Below, one piece after another: positions 18,429 to 31,215 of a stretch of 57,725 nucleotides of DNA. Under the pieces are notes generated by a model, which worked only from the letters and a program-made list of their open reading frames with translations, did not search any database and was not told where the DNA came from. This DNA is from Niallia nealsonii (lineage in GTDB: Bacteria > Bacillota > Bacilli > Bacillales > Cytobacillaceae), in assembly GCF_002835805.1 (NCBI RefSeq), contig NZ_PISE01000012.1, positions 1-57,725 on the forward strand, in the 5' to 3' direction. The translations under genes were made by a program, and so were the position numbers. How positions within the stretch are numbered: the first letter of the stretch is position 1; each line of letters begins with the position of its first letter.

Positions 18429-18926
18429 ATGAGTGTAATTGAACAAAAGAAACAAAAAGTACAAGATATTGCTGATAAATTCAAAGCAAGTAAATCAACA
18501 ATCGTTGTTGATTACCGCGGTCTAACTGTTTCTGAAGTAACTGAACTTCGTAAACAACTTCGTGAAGCTGGCGTTGAATTTAAAGTATTCAAAAACACAT
18601 TAACACGCCGCGCTGCTGAAGCTGCGGATTTGGCTGGTCTTAATGATGCTTTAACTGGTCCTAACGCAATTGCTTTCAGTACGGAAGATGTTATTGCACC
18701 AGCGAAAATTCTTAATGACTTCGCTAAGAAAAATGAAGCGCTTGAAATTAAAGCAGGTGTTATTGAAGGTAACGTTGCTTCAGTTGAAGATGTTAAAGCT
18801 CTTGCTGAACTTCCTTCACGCGAAGGTTTACTTTCTATGTTGCTTAGTGTGCTACAAGCACCAATCCGCAACCTTGCTCTTGCAACAAAAGCAGTTGCAG
18901 AACAAAAAGAAGAACAAGGTGCATAA
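18429..18926 (+). CDS. rplJ: 50S ribosomal protein L10
   Basis: Base of the ribosomal stalk; its C-terminal helix anchors L7/L12 dimers. The 165-aa product starts [12 protein letters not shown], with the rRNA-binding domain including [20 protein letters not shown] and GPNAIAFS. The C-terminal helix region ends [17 protein letters not shown]. The ATG follows a perfect SD (AGGAGGTG). It is also the likely feedback regulator acting on the preceding leader. Paired with rplL, 60 bases downstream. Confidence 0.96.
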   Translation: MSVIEQKKQKVQDIADKFKASKSTIVVDYRGLTVSEVTELRKQLREAGVEFKVFKNTLTRRAAEAADLAGLNDALTGPNAIAFSTEDVIAPAKILNDFAKKNEALEIKAGVIEGNVASVEDVKALAELPSREGLLSMLLSVLQAPIRNLALATKAVAEQKEEQGA

Positions 18927-18986
18927 TAAAATACGTTACTGTAACGTATCTTAATAAACTTATAAAAAACAAGGAGGAAAATTATA

Positions 18987-19349
18987 ATGTCTAAAGAACA
19001 AATCTTAGAAGCAGTTAAAGCAATGACTGTTTTAGAATTAAACGACTTAGTAAAAGCTATTGAAGAAGAATTTGGTGTAACTGCTGCAGCTCCTGTAGCT
19101 GTTGCTGGTGCTGCTGGTGGAGAAGCTGTAGCTGAACAAACTGAATTTGATGTAGTTCTTGCATCTCCTGGAGATCAAAAAATCAAAGTTATCAAAGCTG
19201 TACGTGAAATCACTGGTCTTGGTCTTAAAGAAGCAAAAGAACTTGTTGATAACACTCCTAAAGCTGTTAAAGAAGGAGTTTCTAAAGAAGAAGCTGAAGA
19301 AATCAAAGCTAAACTTGAAGAAGTTGGAGCTAACGTTGAAGTTAAGTAA
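18987..19349 (+). CDS. rplL: 50S ribosomal protein L7/L12
   Basis: Stalk protein, present in multiple copies, that recruits translational GTPases. The 120-aa product has an N-terminal dimerisation helix (residues 1-32), an alanine-rich hinge ([15 protein letters not shown], about 33-50) and the compact C-terminal domain ([23 protein letters not shown]). SD AAGGAGGAAA is strong. A terminator follows directly, ending the rplJL unit. Confidence 0.97.
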   Translation: MSKEQILEAVKAMTVLELNDLVKAIEEEFGVTAAAPVAVAGAAGGEAVAEQTEFDVVLASPGDQKIKVIKAVREITGLGLKEAKELVDNTPKAVKEGVSKEEAEEIKAKLEEVGANVEVK

Positions 19350-19363
19350 TGTTAGATTCAAAA

Positions 19364-19389
19364 AGCTCGCTTTATAAGCGGGCTTTTTT
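19364..19389 (+). terminator. Terminator after rplL
   Basis: Stem AGCTCGCTT (19364-19372) with AAGCGGGCT (19376-19384), short loop, then a six-T run. Confidence 0.88.
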
Positions 19390-19466
19390 CCTCTTCAAAA
19401 TAATTTGCATCAAAAATGTAATCCTCTGTGATACTTCGATTATATTCCCCAATGGAGGTGGTTGAT

Positions 19467-20069
19467 TTGACGGAACATTATTATTCCCGTACTCAAAATG
19501 TAAGTAGTGATCCAAGCTATTGGAACTATCCTTTAAATGGAAGAAGCTTCCGCTTTAAAACTGATAATGGTGTTTTCTCTAAAAAGGAAGTGGATTTCGG
19601 ATCGAAATTATTGATTGAAACATATGAAGCACCTATGGTTTCTGGTGATATTTTGGATGTTGGTTGTGGCTACGGACCAATAGGCCTTTCTATTGCGAAA
19701 GATAATAGTGATAGAAAAATCCATATGATTGATGTTAATCAAAGAGCGTTAGAACTTGCAAAAGAAAATGCTGTGCTAAACGAAGTCAATAATGTTGCTA
19801 TATATGAAAGTGATAGACTCTTGCAAGTAGAACATAAAATATTTGCATCTATCGTAACAAATCCGCCGATTCGGGCAGGGAAAAATATAGTTCATGATAT
19901 TTTTGAACAAAGTTTCGATCATCTGGCAGCGGGTGGAGAGCTTTGGGTTGTCATTCAAAAAAAACAAGGCGCGCCATCGGCTATTGCTAAATTAGAGCAG
20001 TTGTTTCAAGAAGTAGAAGTGAAGATAAAGAAAAAAGGTTATTTTATAATCAGAGCAAAAAAAGATTGA
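19467..20069 (+). CDS. ybxB: RsmC-like class I methyltransferase (YbxB)
   Basis: Predicted SAM-dependent N2-guanine methyltransferase acting on 16S rRNA, by similarity to RsmC. The 200-aa product has the SAM-binding motif LDVGCGYGPIG (about residues 55-65), the acidic motif IHMIDVN, and the catalytic NPP loop TNPPIRAGK. The TTG at 19467 is chosen: it is 6 bases after the SD GGAGGTG, gives a length like the B. subtilis homologue, and starts with the conserved TEHYYS. The usual position between rplL and rpoB is conserved. The substrate is inferred. Confidence 0.88.
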   Translation: MTEHYYSRTQNVSSDPSYWNYPLNGRSFRFKTDNGVFSKKEVDFGSKLLIETYEAPMVSGDILDVGCGYGPIGLSIAKDNSDRKIHMIDVNQRALELAKENAVLNEVNNVAIYESDRLLQVEHKIFASIVTNPPIRAGKNIVHDIFEQSFDHLAAGGELWVVIQKKQGAPSAIAKLEQLFQEVEVKIKKKGYFIIRAKKD

Positions 20070-20073
20070 CTAG

Positions 20074-20102
20074 TCGAAAACGTTGTGATAGCATTGTATA
20101 AT
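20074..20102 (+). promoter_or_regulatory. Candidate rpoB promoter
   Basis: TCGAAA (20074-20079), 17-base spacer, TATAAT (20097-20102), just after the ybxB stop. It would leave a ~210-nt leader before rpoB; that leader is AT-rich (several T and A tracts) with no fold I could identify confidently. Confidence 0.5.
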
Positions 20103-20319
20103 GCCAATATATTATTTTTCTGATAAGCATTTTTTTATGCAAAAAAAGTATAAAAAAGGATTAATTCGGAAAAACTAACAAAATAATACCAGAAATATGA
20201 AAATGTGGTTTTTTTTGATTTGAAAACCCTTTTTCTTTTTGTCTTATAAATAACGCGTTAAAAGTTTTTATAGGATGATAATAGATGTACTATAACGTTT
20301 GATTTGAGGGGTGAATCAG

Positions 20320-23300
20320 TTGACAGGTCAACTTGTTCAGTATGGACGACACCGCCAGCGAAGAAGCTATGCACGAATTAGTGAAGTTTTAGAATTACCA
20401 AATCTAATAGAAATCCAAACCTCTTCCTATCAATGGTTTTTAGATGAGGGATTACGTGAAATGTTCCAAGATATTTCACCAATTGAGGACTTTACTGGCA
20501 ACTTATTGCTTGAGTTTATTGATTATAGCTTAGGTGATCCAAAATATTCAGTAGAAGAATCAAAAGAGCGAGATGTTACATATTCAGCGCCTTTGCGTGT
20601 GAAAGTTCGTCTTGTAAATAAAGAAACAGGAGAAGTAAAGGACCAAGATGTATTCATGGGTGATTTCCCACTTATGACTGAAACAGGTACTTTCGTTATT
20701 AACGGGGCTGAACGTGTTATCGTTTCTCAGTTAGTAAGATCTCCGAGTGTATATTACAATGGCAAGTTAGACAAGAACGGCAAAAAAGGGTTTACAGCAA
20801 CTGTAATTCCAAACCGTGGTGCTTGGCTAGAATATGAAACCGATGCAAAAGATGTTGTTTATGTACGTATTGACCGTACACGTAAACTTCCAGTAACGGT
20901 TCTTTTACGCGCACTAGGATTCGGCTCAGACCAAGAGATTCTTGAATTAATCGGAGACAACGAATACTTGCGCAATACATTAGAAAAAGATAATACCGAG
21001 GGCACAGAAAAAGCGTTGCTAGAAATATATGAACGCTTGCGCCCAGGTGAGCCTCCTACAGTTGAAAATGCTAAGAGTTTATTAGTTTCAAGATTTTTTG
21101 ATCCTAAAAGATATGATCTTGCAAATGTAGGACGTTATAAAATTAATAAAAAGCTTCATATAAAAAATAGATTGTTTGGTCAACGTTTAGCAGAGACTCT
21201 TGTTGATCCAGAAACAGGAGAAATAATAGCAGAAAAAGGCACGCTCTTAGATCGTCGTGCATTGGATCGTATTATACCAAACTTAGAAAATAATATTGGT
21301 TTTAAAACGCTTAGCCCGTATGGCGGTGTATTAGAAGATGATGTTATTGTTCAATCTGTGAAAATTTACTCTCCTCTTGATGAAGGAGATAAAGAAATTA
21401 ATGTTATTAGCAATGCGTATGTAGAAGAAGAAGTAAAAAATATTTCTCCTGCAGATATTATTGCGTCTATTAGTTATTTCTTTAACCTTCTGCATGGTGT
21501 TGGTTTAACGGATGATATCGACCATTTAGGTAACAGACGTTTACGTTCTGTAGGCGAATTGTTGCAAAATCAATTTAGAATTGGTTTATCAAGAATGGAA
21601 CGTGTAGTTCGTGAAAGAATGTCTATTCAAGATACTAATACGATTACGCCGCAGCAACTTATCAATATACGTCCTGTTATTGCATCCATTAAAGAATTCT
21701 TCGGTAGTTCTCAATTATCACAGTTTATGGATCAAACCAATCCTCTTGCTGAGTTAACGCATAAGCGTCGTCTATCAGCGTTAGGACCTGGGGGATTAAC
21801 AAGAGAACGTGCGGGGATGGAAGTGCGTGACGTTCACTATTCTCACTACGGTCGTATGTGTCCAATAGAAACACCTGAGGGACCAAACATTGGTCTAATC
21901 AACTCTCTTTCTTCTTTTGCTAAAGTAAATCGTTTTGGATTTATTGAAACTCCGTATCGCCGAGTTGATCCGGAGACTGGATTAGTTTCAAGCCGAATTG
22001 ACTACCTAACGGCAGATGAAGAAGATAACTACGTTGTAGCCCAAGCGAATGTGCGTTTAGGAGACGATGGTGCATTTTTAGATGAGGACGTTGTTGCTCG
22101 TTTTAGAGGGGAAAATACAGTGGTACGCCGTGATCGTGTTGATTACATGGATGTATCACCTAAGCAGGTTGTATCTGCAGCGACAGCATGTATTCCTTTC
22201 TTAGAAAACGATGACTCCAACCGTGCACTAATGGGTGCAAACATGCAACGTCAAGCAGTGCCTTTAATGCAGCCAGAAGCTCCAAGAGTAGGGACTGGAA
22301 TGGAGTATGTTTCAGGTAAAGACTCTGGTGCTGCGGTTATTTGTAAACATGATGGTATTGTTGAACATGTTGAAGCACGTGAAGTTTTAGTCAGAAGAGT
22401 TAAAGTGATAGATGGCCAAGAAGTAAAGGGTAATCTAGATAAATATAAAATGCTTAAATTTATCCGTTCCAACCAAGGAACTTGCTATAACCAACGTCCA
22501 ATTGTGGCGGTTGGAAATAGAGTGAAAAAAGGTGAAGTTTTAGCAGATGGCCCTTCTATGGAATTAGGGGAGTTGGCATTGGGTAGGAATGTCCTTGTTG
22601 CATTTATGACATGGGATGGATATAACTATGAAGATGCTATTATCATGAGTGAGCGTCTTGTTAAAGATGATGTATACACTTCTATTCATATAGAAGAATA
22701 TGAATCAGAGTCTCGTGATACAAAGCTTGGACCGGAAGAAATAACTCGTGATATTCCAAATGTCGGAGAAGATGCACTACGCAATCTTGACGATCGTGGA
22801 ATCATCCGAATTGGAGCAGAAGTAAAAGACGGAGATCTTCTAGTTGGTAAAGTAACTCCAAAAGGGGTAACGGAACTAACAGCTGAAGAACGCTTACTTC
22901 ATGCTATATTTGGTGAAAAAGCTCGTGAAGTACGTGACACTAGTTTGCGTGTTCCACATGGCGGCGGCGGAATTGTTCATGATGTAAAAGTATTTAATCG
23001 TGAAGATGGAGATGAATTGCCACCGGGTGTTAACCAGCTTGTTCGTGCATATATTGTTCAAAAGCGTAAAATCCATGAGGGAGATAAAATGGCGGGACGC
23101 CATGGTAATAAAGGGGTTATTTCTCGTCTATTACCAGAAGAAGATATGCCGTATCTTCCAGATGGAACACCAGTAGATATCATGTTAAATCCTTTAGGGG
23201 TACCTTCACGTATGAATATCGGACAGGTACTTGAACTACATCTTGGGATGGCTGCAAGAAGTCTAAATATCCATGTTGCTTCACCAGTATTCGATGGAGC

Positions 23301-23877
23301 AAGGGAAGAAGATGTATGGGAAACAATTCGCGAAGCTGGAATGGCCCAAGATGCTAAAACTGTTTTATATGATGGACGTTCTGGAGAACCATTTGATAAC
23401 CGTGTTTCCGTTGGAGTTATGTATATGATCAAACTTGCTCACATGGTTGATGATAAACTTCATGCTCGTTCTACTGGACCTTACTCTCTTGTAACGCAGC
23501 AACCACTGGGCGGTAAAGCGCAGTTTGGTGGACAACGTTTTGGAGAGATGGAAGTTTGGGCACTTGAAGCTTATGGGGCAGCTTATACTTTACAAGAAAT
23601 TCTAACTGTTAAATCGGACGATGTTGTTGGTCGTGTAAAAACATATGAAGCAATTGTTAAAGGTGAAAATGTTCCAGAACCTGGAGTCCCAGAATCTTTC
23701 CGTGTATTAATGAAAGAACTGCAAAGTTTAGGCTTGGATGTTAAAATTCTTTCAAGTACTGAAGAAGAAATTGAGATGAGAGATACAGATGATGATGATA
23801 TTCAACAAGCTGAATCTCTCACTATAGCACCTGATACACAAGAGCCTGAGTCAGAAAAAGTAGGCGTACAAGAGTAA
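20320..23877 (+). CDS. rpoB: DNA-directed RNA polymerase subunit beta
   Basis: Catalytic beta subunit of RNA polymerase. The 1185-aa product has all expected regions: [11 protein letters not shown] near residue 125; the rifampicin cluster [19 protein letters not shown] with sensitive-type residues (about 463-480); [13 protein letters not shown]; the Lys-bearing active-centre segment [11 protein letters not shown]; and a C-terminal acidic tail. The TTG at 20320 (6 bases after GAGGGGTG) gives the family N-terminus [11 protein letters not shown]; a GTG at 20311 is inside the SD. Confidence 0.97.
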   Translation: MTGQLVQYGRHRQRRSYARISEVLELPNLIEIQTSSYQWFLDEGLREMFQDISPIEDFTGNLLLEFIDYSLGDPKYSVEESKERDVTYSAPLRVKVRLVNKETGEVKDQDVFMGDFPLMTETGTFVINGAERVIVSQLVRSPSVYYNGKLDKNGKKGFTATVIPNRGAWLEYETDAKDVVYVRIDRTRKLPVTVLLRALGFGSDQEILELIGDNEYLRNTLEKDNTEGTEKALLEIYERLRPGEPPTVENAKSLLVSRFFDPKRYDLANVGRYKINKKLHIKNRLFGQRLAETLVDPETGEIIAEKGTLLDRRALDRIIPNLENNIGFKTLSPYGGVLEDDVIVQSVKIYSPLDEGDKEINVISNAYVEEEVKNISPADIIASISYFFNLLHGVGLTDDIDHLGNRRLRSVGELLQNQFRIGLSRMERVVRERMSIQDTNTITPQQLINIRPVIASIKEFFGSSQLSQFMDQTNPLAELTHKRRLSALGPGGLTRERAGMEVRDVHYSHYGRMCPIETPEGPNIGLINSLSSFAKVNRFGFIETPYRRVDPETGLVSSRIDYLTADEEDNYVVAQANVRLGDDGAFLDEDVVARFRGENTVVRRDRVDYMDVSPKQVVSAATACIPFLENDDSNRALMGANMQRQAVPLMQPEAPRVGTGMEYVSGKDSGAAVICKHDGIVEHVEAREVLVRRVKVIDGQEVKGNLDKYKMLKFIRSNQGTCYNQRPIVAVGNRVKKGEVLADGPSMELGELALGRNVLVAFMTWDGYNYEDAIIMSERLVKDDVYTSIHIEEYESESRDTKLGPEEITRDIPNVGEDALRNLDDRGIIRIGAEVKDGDLLVGKVTPKGVTELTAEERLLHAIFGEKAREVRDTSLRVPHGGGGIVHDVKVFNREDGDELPPGVNQLVRAYIVQKRKIHEGDKMAGRHGNKGVISRLLPEEDMPYLPDGTPVDIMLNPLGVPSRMNIGQVLELHLGMAARSLNIHVASPVFDGAREEDVWETIREAGMAQDAKTVLYDGRSGEPFDNRVSVGVMYMIKLAHMVDDKLHARSTGPYSLVTQQPLGGKAQFGGQRFGEMEVWALEAYGAAYTLQEILTVKSDDVVGRVKTYEAIVKGENVPEPGVPESFRVLMKELQSLGLDVKILSSTEEEIEMRDTDDDDIQQAESLTIAPDTQEPESEKVGVQE

Positions 23878-23892
23878 TTTTAAGCATTTAGA

Positions 23893-23927
23893 TGAAGGCT
23901 GACACTAAAGAAAAGGGTCAGCCTTCA
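23893..23927 (+). other. 11-bp hairpin between rpoB and rpoC
   Basis: TGAAGGCTGAC (23893-23903) pairs perfectly with GTCAGCCTTCA (23917-23927) around a 13-base loop. Only TTAAAG follows, so it is not a typical terminator. It may be an mRNA processing or differential-stability element, or a weak attenuator. Confidence 0.7.
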
Positions 23928-24004
23928 TTAAAGTATATATACTTAATCTTTTATTATGTGGCAATTTTTTGGAATGCCTCAAGATCAAAAGGGAGGTAGG
24001 ACCC

Positions 24005-27000
24005 TTGTTGGATGTAAACAATTTTGAATTTATGAAAATAGGTCTTGCTTCACCAGACAAGATTCGTTCATGGTCATACGGTGAAGTAAAAAAACCAGAA
24101 ACTATTAATTATCGGACATTAAAACCGGAAAAAGACGGCTTGTTTTGCGAGCGTATTTTTGGTCCTACAAAAGACTGGGAATGTCATTGTGGAAAATATA
24201 AACGTGTTCGCTACAAAGGTGTTGTCTGTGATCGATGTGGTGTTGAAGTAACTCGTGCAAAAGTCCGCCGTGAACGTATGGGACATATTGAATTAGCAGC
24301 ACCTGTATCACATATATGGTATTTTAAAGGGATTCCTAGCCGTATGGGGCTTGTTCTAGATATGTCTCCACGTGCGTTAGAAGAAGTTATTTATTTTGCC
24401 TCATATGTTGTTACTGATCCTGGTGATACTGCATTAGAAAAGAAACAACTTCTATCTGAAAAGGAATATAGAGCATATCGAGATAAATATGGTTCTAAAT
24501 TTCAAGCTTCCATGGGAGCTGAGTCAATTAAAAAACTATTGTCAGATATTGATCTAAATAAAGATGTAGAAGGATTAAAAGAAGAATTAAAAACAGCGCA
24601 AGGACAAAGACGTACTCGTGCAATTAAACGCTTAGAAGTATTAGAAGCGTTTCGTGGATCAGGCAATGAGCCCTCTTGGATGATTTTGGATGTACTACCT
24701 GTCATTCCTCCAGAATTGCGTCCGATGGTTCAATTAGACGGGGGCCGTTTTGCCACTTCTGATTTGAATGATTTATACCGCCGTGTCATTAATCGTAATA
24801 ATCGTTTAAAAAGATTATTAGATTTAGGTGCACCAAGTATTATCGTGCAAAACGAAAAACGTATGCTTCAAGAAGCTGTAGATGCACTGATTGATAATGG
24901 TCGTCGTGGTCGTCCAGTAACAGGACCAGGAAACAGACCTTTAAAATCATTATCTCATATGCTTAAAGGGAAGCAAGGGCGTTTCCGTCAAAACTTACTA
25001 GGAAAACGTGTTGACTATTCTGGCCGTTCGGTAATTGTAGTAGGACCAAACTTAAAGATGTATCAATGCGGATTACCAAGAGAAATGGCTTTAGAGTTAT
25101 TTAAACCTTTTGTAATGAAAGAGTTGGTTGAAAAAGGTTTAGCTCATAATATTAAATCTGCTAAGCGTAAAATTGAAAGAGTACAACCGGAAGTTTGGGA
25201 TGTATTAGAAGAAGTTATTAGAGAACACCCGGTATTGCTTAACCGTGCACCTACTCTTCATAGATTGGGAATTCAAGCGTTTGAACCAACATTAGTTGAA
25301 GGGCGTGCAATACGTCTACATCCACTAGTATGTACTGCATACAATGCAGATTTTGATGGTGACCAAATGGCTGTTCACGTTCCTTTATCTTCAGAGGCGC
25401 AAGCAGAAGCAAGACTTCTAATGCTAGCAGCACAAAATATCCTTAACCCTAAAGATGGTAAACCAGTAGTTACACCTTCACAGGATATGGTATTAGGTAA
25501 CTATTACTTAACTTTAGAAAGAGAAAATGCTGTTGGTGAAGGAATGGTGTTTAATGACACTAGCGAAGCAATATTAGCATATCAAAATGGGTATGTTCAT
25601 TTACACACTCGTGTAGCTGTTCGCGCAAGTTCGTTAAATAATGAGACGTTTACAGAAGAGCAAAATAAACAATTGCTTATTACGACAGTTGGTAAGTTAA
25701 TCTTTAATGAAATCTTGCCTAAATCTTTCCCTTACATTAATGAACCTACAAAGGCTAATCTGGAAGAGAAAACACCAGAAAGATTCTTTGTTAAGCAAGG
25801 CACAGATATACCTGCAGTTATAAAAGAAATGTCAATAATTGATCCGTTTAAAAAGCAAATTTTAGGTAACGTTATTGCTGAGGTATTTAAACGATTTAAA
25901 ATTACTGAAACATCCAAAATGCTAGACAGAATGAAGGATCTAGGTTTTAGACACTCAACAAAAGCTGGTATCACTGTTGGTGTTGCGGATATCGTAGTAT
26001 TAGGTGAAAAACGAGAAATTATTGATGAAGCACAAAAGAAAGTTGATAACGTATTAAAGCAATTTAGACGCGGATTAATTACCGAAGAAGAACGTTATGA
26101 TAGAGTTATTTCTATTTGGAGTGCTGCTAAAGATGTGATTCAAGCTAAACTGATGAAATCACTCGATAAAAGAAATCCAATCTTTATGATGAGTGACTCT
26201 GGGGCCCGTGGTAACGCTTCTAACTTTACGCAGCTTGCTGGTATGCGCGGTCTGATGGCCAACCCGGCTGGTAGAATTATCGAATTGCCAATCATTTCAA
26301 GTTTCCGTGAAGGATTAACAGTATTAGAGTACTTTATCTCTACGCATGGAGCTCGTAAAGGTCTTGCTGATACAGCACTAAAAACAGCTGATTCTGGTTA
26401 CTTAACTCGTCGCCTTGTAGATGTTGCGCAAGACGTTATCATTCGTGAAGATGATTGTGGAACGGATAGAGGTTTATTAGTTGCAGCGCTTAAAGAAGGA
26501 ACAGAAATTATTGAACCTTTAGATGAGCGTTTACTCGGTCGTTATGCTAGAAGAGCAATTAGACATCCAGAAACTCAAGCAGTAATAGTTCCTGAAAATG
26601 GATTGATAACGGAAGATCTTACTGTGGAAGTGATAGAAGCTAATATCGAAGAAGTGTGGATTCGTTCTGCTTTCACATGTAACACACGTCATGGAGTTTG
26701 TAAAAAATGTTATGGTCGAAACTTGGCAACAGGTCAAGAAGTCGAAGTAGGGGAAGCTGTCGGAATTATCGCGGCTCAATCTATTGGTGAACCAGGTACA
26801 CAGTTAACAATGCGTACTTTCCATACAGGTGGGGTTGCTGGAGATGATATTACACAAGGTTTACCTCGTATTCAGGAGATTTTTGAAGCCCGAAATCCAA
26901 AAGGGCAAGCCGTTATTACTGAAATGGCAGGGGTTGTAGTAGGCATTAACGAAGGTAGAGACCGTCAACATGAGATTGTTGTTCAAGCTGAATTAGAAAC

Positions 27001-27604
27001 TAGAACATACATGGCTCCATATACAGCACGCCTAAAGGTTGCTATTGATGATGTAGTAGAACAGGGTCAAGAGTTAACGGAAGGTTCAATTGATCCTAAA
27101 GAATTAATAAAAGTGAAGAGTGTAACTGCAGTTCAAGAATATCTTCTTCGCGAAGTGCAAAAAGTATATCGTATGCAGGGTGTTGAAATTGGTGACAAAC
27201 ACGTTGAAGTTATGGTCCGCCAAATGCTTCGTAAAGTTCGTGTAGTAGACGCTGGTGAGACAGATGTATTACCAGGTACATTACTTGATATCCACCAATT
27301 CACTGATGCAAATGCAAAAGCACTAAAAGCAGGGAGATTGCCGGCAACTGGAAGACCTGTATTATTAGGTATTACAAAAGCTTCTCTTGAAACTGATTCA
27401 TTCTTATCGGCAGCATCATTCCAAGAAACAACGAGAGTTCTAACTGATGCAGCGATCAAGGGTAAACGTGACGAATTGCTAGGATTAAAAGAGAATGTTA
27501 TCATAGGTAAACTTGTACCAGCAGGAACAGGTATGCCGAGATATCGTCATGCAGAGCCTATAACAGTAGATGAATTGTCAGAGGAATCAGTAACGGTAGA
27601 ATAG
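24005..27604 (+). CDS. rpoC: DNA-directed RNA polymerase subunit beta'
   Basis: Clamp and catalytic subunit of RNA polymerase. The 1199-aa product has the N-terminal zinc ribbon ([20 protein letters not shown], residues about 60-79) and the catalytic NADFDGDQM (three Asp binding Mg2+, about 446-454). The second zinc site uses CGTDRG and [11 protein letters not shown] (about 814-898), and [16 protein letters not shown] begins the trigger-loop region. The TTG at 24005 follows GGGAGGT (23991-23997) and matches the family start LLDVNNFE; the upstream ATG at 23969 precedes the SD. Confidence 0.97.
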   Translation: MLDVNNFEFMKIGLASPDKIRSWSYGEVKKPETINYRTLKPEKDGLFCERIFGPTKDWECHCGKYKRVRYKGVVCDRCGVEVTRAKVRRERMGHIELAAPVSHIWYFKGIPSRMGLVLDMSPRALEEVIYFASYVVTDPGDTALEKKQLLSEKEYRAYRDKYGSKFQASMGAESIKKLLSDIDLNKDVEGLKEELKTAQGQRRTRAIKRLEVLEAFRGSGNEPSWMILDVLPVIPPELRPMVQLDGGRFATSDLNDLYRRVINRNNRLKRLLDLGAPSIIVQNEKRMLQEAVDALIDNGRRGRPVTGPGNRPLKSLSHMLKGKQGRFRQNLLGKRVDYSGRSVIVVGPNLKMYQCGLPREMALELFKPFVMKELVEKGLAHNIKSAKRKIERVQPEVWDVLEEVIREHPVLLNRAPTLHRLGIQAFEPTLVEGRAIRLHPLVCTAYNADFDGDQMAVHVPLSSEAQAEARLLMLAAQNILNPKDGKPVVTPSQDMVLGNYYLTLERENAVGEGMVFNDTSEAILAYQNGYVHLHTRVAVRASSLNNETFTEEQNKQLLITTVGKLIFNEILPKSFPYINEPTKANLEEKTPERFFVKQGTDIPAVIKEMSIIDPFKKQILGNVIAEVFKRFKITETSKMLDRMKDLGFRHSTKAGITVGVADIVVLGEKREIIDEAQKKVDNVLKQFRRGLITEEERYDRVISIWSAAKDVIQAKLMKSLDKRNPIFMMSDSGARGNASNFTQLAGMRGLMANPAGRIIELPIISSFREGLTVLEYFISTHGARKGLADTALKTADSGYLTRRLVDVAQDVIIREDDCGTDRGLLVAALKEGTEIIEPLDERLLGRYARRAIRHPETQAVIVPENGLITEDLTVEVIEANIEEVWIRSAFTCNTRHGVCKKCYGRNLATGQEVEVGEAVGIIAAQSIGEPGTQLTMRTFHTGGVAGDDITQGLPRIQEIFEARNPKGQAVITEMAGVVVGINEGRDRQHEIVVQAELETRTYMAPYTARLKVAIDDVVEQGQELTEGSIDPKELIKVKSVTAVQEYLLREVQKVYRMQGVEIGDKHVEVMVRQMLRKVRVVDAGETDVLPGTLLDIHQFTDANAKALKAGRLPATGRPVLLGITKASLETDSFLSAASFQETTRVLTDAAIKGKRDELLGLKENVIIGKLVPAGTGMPRYRHAEPITVDELSEESVTVE

Positions 27605-27619
27605 CAATAAATGAATACT

Positions 27620-27660
27620 GAATCTATCTCTAATCCATTTTTGGGATTAGAGATAGATTC
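27620..27660 (+). terminator. 17-bp perfect hairpin after rpoC
   Basis: GAATCTATCTCTAATCC (27620-27636) and GGATTAGAGATAGATTC (27644-27660), loop of 7 that is T-rich (ATTTTTG). The stem is unusually long and perfect but is followed by GTAAATATAA rather than a U tract. It probably ends or stabilises the rpoBC transcript; terminator type is uncertain. Confidence 0.6.
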
Positions 27661-27690
27661 GTAAATATAAAAAAGTTTTTGTGAAAGTAT

Positions 27691-27719
27691 TTGACATTAA
27701 TATTTTAAGATGTTACTAT
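27691..27719 (+). promoter_or_regulatory. Promoter of the str operon
   Basis: TTGACA (27691-27696), 17-base spacer, TACTAT (27714-27719), 44 bases before rplGB. Drives rplGB-rpsL-rpsG-fusA-tuf. Confidence 0.8.
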
Positions 27720-27762
27720 ATCAAAGGTGCTACTATTCACCTGTTGCTTTGGAGGATATAAC

Positions 27763-28011
27763 ATGTCTTATGATAAAGTAATACAGGCTAATAATTTTGT
27801 AGTAGGAACAAAGCAAACAGTCAAAGCGTTAAAATCGGGTAGCGTAACGGAAATAATAGTTGCAAAAGATGCAGATCCAGTTATAATTGGAAAGGTAATT
27901 GAAGCAGCTAGAGAAGTTAATGTACCTTTTATACTTGTTGAATCCATGAGGAAGCTTGGCCAATCATGTGGAATAGAAGTAGGCGCAGCAACTGTTGCCA
28001 TAATTAATTAA
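27763..28011 (+). CDS. rplGB: Ribosomal protein L7Ae family protein (YbxF/RplGB)
   Basis: Small kink-turn RNA-binding protein of the L7Ae/L30e family that associates with ribosomes in Bacillus; its exact role is not settled. The 82-aa product has the family core: [25 protein letters not shown], and the C-terminal signature [17 protein letters not shown]. The ATG at 27763 follows GGAGG; a longer ORF from 27727 includes pre-SD sequence. It opens the str operon ahead of rpsL, as in B. subtilis. Confidence 0.92.
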   Translation: MSYDKVIQANNFVVGTKQTVKALKSGSVTEIIVAKDADPVIIGKVIEAAREVNVPFILVESMRKLGQSCGIEVGAATVAIIN

Positions 28012-28014
28012 ATT

Positions 28015-28040
28015 GTTTTTATGGAATTAACCATAAAAAC
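28015..28040 (+). other. Hairpin between rplGB and rpsL
   Basis: GTTTTTATGG (28015-28024) pairs with CCATAAAAAC (28031-28040), loop AATTAA, followed by TTTGTTTTTG. It could be a weak terminator or an intercistronic element; rpsL begins 70 bases later with no separate promoter seen. Confidence 0.55.
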
Positions 28041-28056
28041 TTTGTTTTTGCCCTAA

Positions 28057-28533
<477 letters not shown>

Positions 28534-28570
28534 AAATAAATTAACAGCATGATTGAAAGGAGGAAATCAA

Positions 28571-29041
28571 ATGCCACGTAAAGGTCCTGTAGCAAAAAGA
28601 GACGTTTTACCAGATCCAATTTATAATTCTAAACTTGTTTCACGTTTAATTAATAAAATGATGATCGATGGCAAGAGAGGTAAATCTCAAGCTATCTTAT
28701 ATTCAGCTTTTGAAATCGTTGCAGAACGTTCTGGAAAGGATGCTATCGAAATTTTCGATCAAGCATTAAAGAACATTATGCCAGTTCTAGAAGTTAAAGC
28801 TCGCCGTGTTGGTGGTTCTAACTATCAAGTTCCAGTGGAGGTTCGTCCAGATAGACGTACTACACTTGGTCTACGTTGGTTAGTTAACTATTCTCGTCTT
28901 CGTGGAGAAAAAACTATGGAAGAAAGATTAGCTAACGAAATCCTAGATGCAGCTAACAATACTGGTGCATCTGTGAAAAAACGTGAAGATACTCATAAAA
29001 TGGCTGAAGCGAACAAAGCGTTTGCTCACTACCGTTGGTAG
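28571..29041 (+). CDS. rpsG: 30S ribosomal protein S7
   Basis: Primary assembly protein of the 30S head, contacting mRNA and E-site tRNA. The 156-aa product starts [16 protein letters not shown], with the conserved [12 protein letters not shown] and [21 protein letters not shown] segments. The ATG at 28571 follows AAAGGAGGAAA. It sits 37 bases after rpsL, and fusA follows after 48 bases. Confidence 0.96.
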   Translation: MPRKGPVAKRDVLPDPIYNSKLVSRLINKMMIDGKRGKSQAILYSAFEIVAERSGKDAIEIFDQALKNIMPVLEVKARRVGGSNYQVPVEVRPDRRTTLGLRWLVNYSRLRGEKTMEERLANEILDAANNTGASVKKREDTHKMAEANKAFAHYRW

Positions 29042-29089
29042 GATTAGCTATCTAATAAAAATACTTTCTTATGGAAGGAGAAATACCAA

Positions 29090-31165
29090 ATGGCTAGAGA
29101 GTTCTCCTTGGAAAACACTCGTAATATCGGTATCATGGCACATATTGATGCAGGTAAAACGACTACAACTGAGCGTGTACTTTACTACACTGGTCGTATC
29201 CACAAAATTGGTGAAACTCATGAAGGTGCATCACAAATGGACTGGATGGAGCAAGAACAAGAGCGTGGTATTACGATCACATCAGCTGCAACGACTGCAC
29301 AATGGAAAGGTAACCGTGTAAACATCATCGATACCCCAGGACACGTAGACTTCACAGTTGAAGTTGAACGTTCATTGCGTGTACTTGATGGTGCTGTAGC
29401 TGTACTTGATGCACAATCTGGTGTTGAGCCACAAACAGAAACTGTTTGGCGTCAAGCGACAACTTACGGTGTACCTCGTGTAGTATTTGTTAATAAAATG
29501 GATAAAATAGGAGCAGATTTCCTTTATTCATTAGGTACGTTACATGACCGTCTACAAGCTAATGCTCATGCAATTCAACTTCCTATTGGTGCTGAAGATC
29601 AATTTGAAGGAATCATCGATTTAGTTGAAATGAAAGCAACTTTCTACGGAAATGACCTTGGAACAGATATTCAAGAACGTGAAATTCCAGAAGAGTATCA
29701 AGATCTTGCAGATGAATACCGCGAGAAGTTAGTAGAAGCAGTAGCAGAGCTTGATGAAGACTTAATGGAAAAATATCTTGGTGGTGAAGAAATCACTACT
29801 GATGAATTAAAAGCTGCTATCCGTAAAGGTACAGTGAATGTTGAATTCTATCCAGTTATCTGTGGTTCTGCATTTAAAAACAAAGGTGTTCAATTAATGT
29901 TAGATGCTGTTATTGATTACTTGCCATCTCCATTAGATGTACCATCTATTAAAGGTACTGTTCCTGATTCAGATGAAGAAATAACAAGACCATCTAGTGA
30001 TGAAGAACCATTTGCTGCACTTGCATTTAAAGTTATGACAGACCCTTATGTTGGTAAATTAACATTCTTCCGTGTATATTCTGGTACGTTAAGTTCAGGT
30101 TCTTACGTGCAAAACTCTACTAAAGGTAAGCGTGAGCGTGTAGGGCGTATTCTACAAATGCATGCAAACAGCCGTGAAGAGATTTCAGAAGTACATGCGG
30201 GGGATATCGCTGCAGCAGTAGGTTTAAAAGATACTACAACTGGAGATACTCTATGCGATGACAAAAATCTAGTTATACTAGAATCTATGGACTTCCCTGA
30301 GCCGGTTATTGAGTTATCTATTGAACCTAAATCTAAAGCTGACCAAGATAAAATGACTACTGCTCTTCAAAAATTACAAGAAGAAGATCCAACATTCCGT
30401 GCACATACTAACCAAGAAACTGGCCAAGTAATTATTGCAGGTATGGGTGAGCTTCACTTAGACATTTTAGTAGACCGCATGCGTCGTGAATTTAAGGTTG
30501 AGGCTAATGTTGGTGCGCCACAGGTTGCTTACCGTGAAACATTCCGTTCTTCTGCATCAGTAGAAGGTAAGTTCTCACGTCAATCTGGTGGACGTGGTCA
30601 GTATGGTCATGTTTGGATTGAATTCTCACCAAACGAAGAAGGTAAAGGTTTTGAATTTGAAAATGGTATCGTAGGTGGGGTTGTTCCTCGTGAATATATC
30701 GCTCCTGTTCAAGCTGGACTTGAAGATGCATTGAACAGAGGAGTACTTGCTGGTTACCCTCTTGTTGACATCAAAGCTAAATTATTTGATGGATCATACC
30801 ATGATGTTGATTCATCTGAAATGGCGTTTAAAATTGCTGCTTCTATGGCACTAAAAAATGCTGCTTCAAAATGTAGTCCTGTAATCCTTGAACCTGTTAT
30901 GAAAGTAGAAGTTATCATTCCTGAAGAATACATGGGTGATATCATGGGTAACATCACTTCTCGTCGTGGACGTGTAGAAGGTATGGAAGCTCGTGGTAAT
31001 GCTCAAGTTGTTCGTGCGATGGTTCCACTTTCAGAAATGTTTGGATATGCAACTACTTTACGTTCAAGTACTCAAGGTCGTGGAGTATTCTCTATGACGT
31101 TTGATCACTACGAAGAAGTACCAAAATCAATCTCTGAAGAGATCATCAAAAAAAATAAAGGGTAA
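29090..31165 (+). CDS. fusA: Elongation factor G
   Basis: GTPase that drives tRNA-mRNA translocation and, with RRF, ribosome recycling. The 691-aa product has G1 [10 protein letters not shown] (about residues 17-26), switch [11 protein letters not shown]4 NKMDK (about 137-141) and G5 GSAF. Domains II-V follow; domain IV begins near residue 480 ([11 protein letters not shown]) and the C-terminus ends with [10 protein letters not shown]. Length is standard. It is cotranscribed with rpsL-rpsG, and tuf follows after a hairpin. Confidence 0.97.
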   Translation: MAREFSLENTRNIGIMAHIDAGKTTTTERVLYYTGRIHKIGETHEGASQMDWMEQEQERGITITSAATTAQWKGNRVNIIDTPGHVDFTVEVERSLRVLDGAVAVLDAQSGVEPQTETVWRQATTYGVPRVVFVNKMDKIGADFLYSLGTLHDRLQANAHAIQLPIGAEDQFEGIIDLVEMKATFYGNDLGTDIQEREIPEEYQDLADEYREKLVEAVAELDEDLMEKYLGGEEITTDELKAAIRKGTVNVEFYPVICGSAFKNKGVQLMLDAVIDYLPSPLDVPSIKGTVPDSDEEITRPSSDEEPFAALAFKVMTDPYVGKLTFFRVYSGTLSSGSYVQNSTKGKRERVGRILQMHANSREEISEVHAGDIAAAVGLKDTTTGDTLCDDKNLVILESMDFPEPVIELSIEPKSKADQDKMTTALQKLQEEDPTFRAHTNQETGQVIIAGMGELHLDILVDRMRREFKVEANVGAPQVAYRETFRSSASVEGKFSRQSGGRGQYGHVWIEFSPNEEGKGFEFENGIVGGVVPREYIAPVQAGLEDALNRGVLAGYPLVDIKAKLFDGSYHDVDSSEMAFKIAASMALKNAASKCSPVILEPVMKVEVIIPEEYMGDIMGNITSRRGRVEGMEARGNAQVVRAMVPLSEMFGYATTLRSSTQGRGVFSMTFDHYEEVPKSISEEIIKKNKG

Positions 31166-31215
31166 TTGTTGATTTTACCTTTTTAATCGAGTATAACTTA
31201 CTATGTAGGCTTAAA

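Noticed and set aside
20311-20319. GTG at 20311 as rpoB start
   Set aside because: It overlaps the SD GAGGGGTG; TTG 20320 has correct spacing and matches the family N-terminus.
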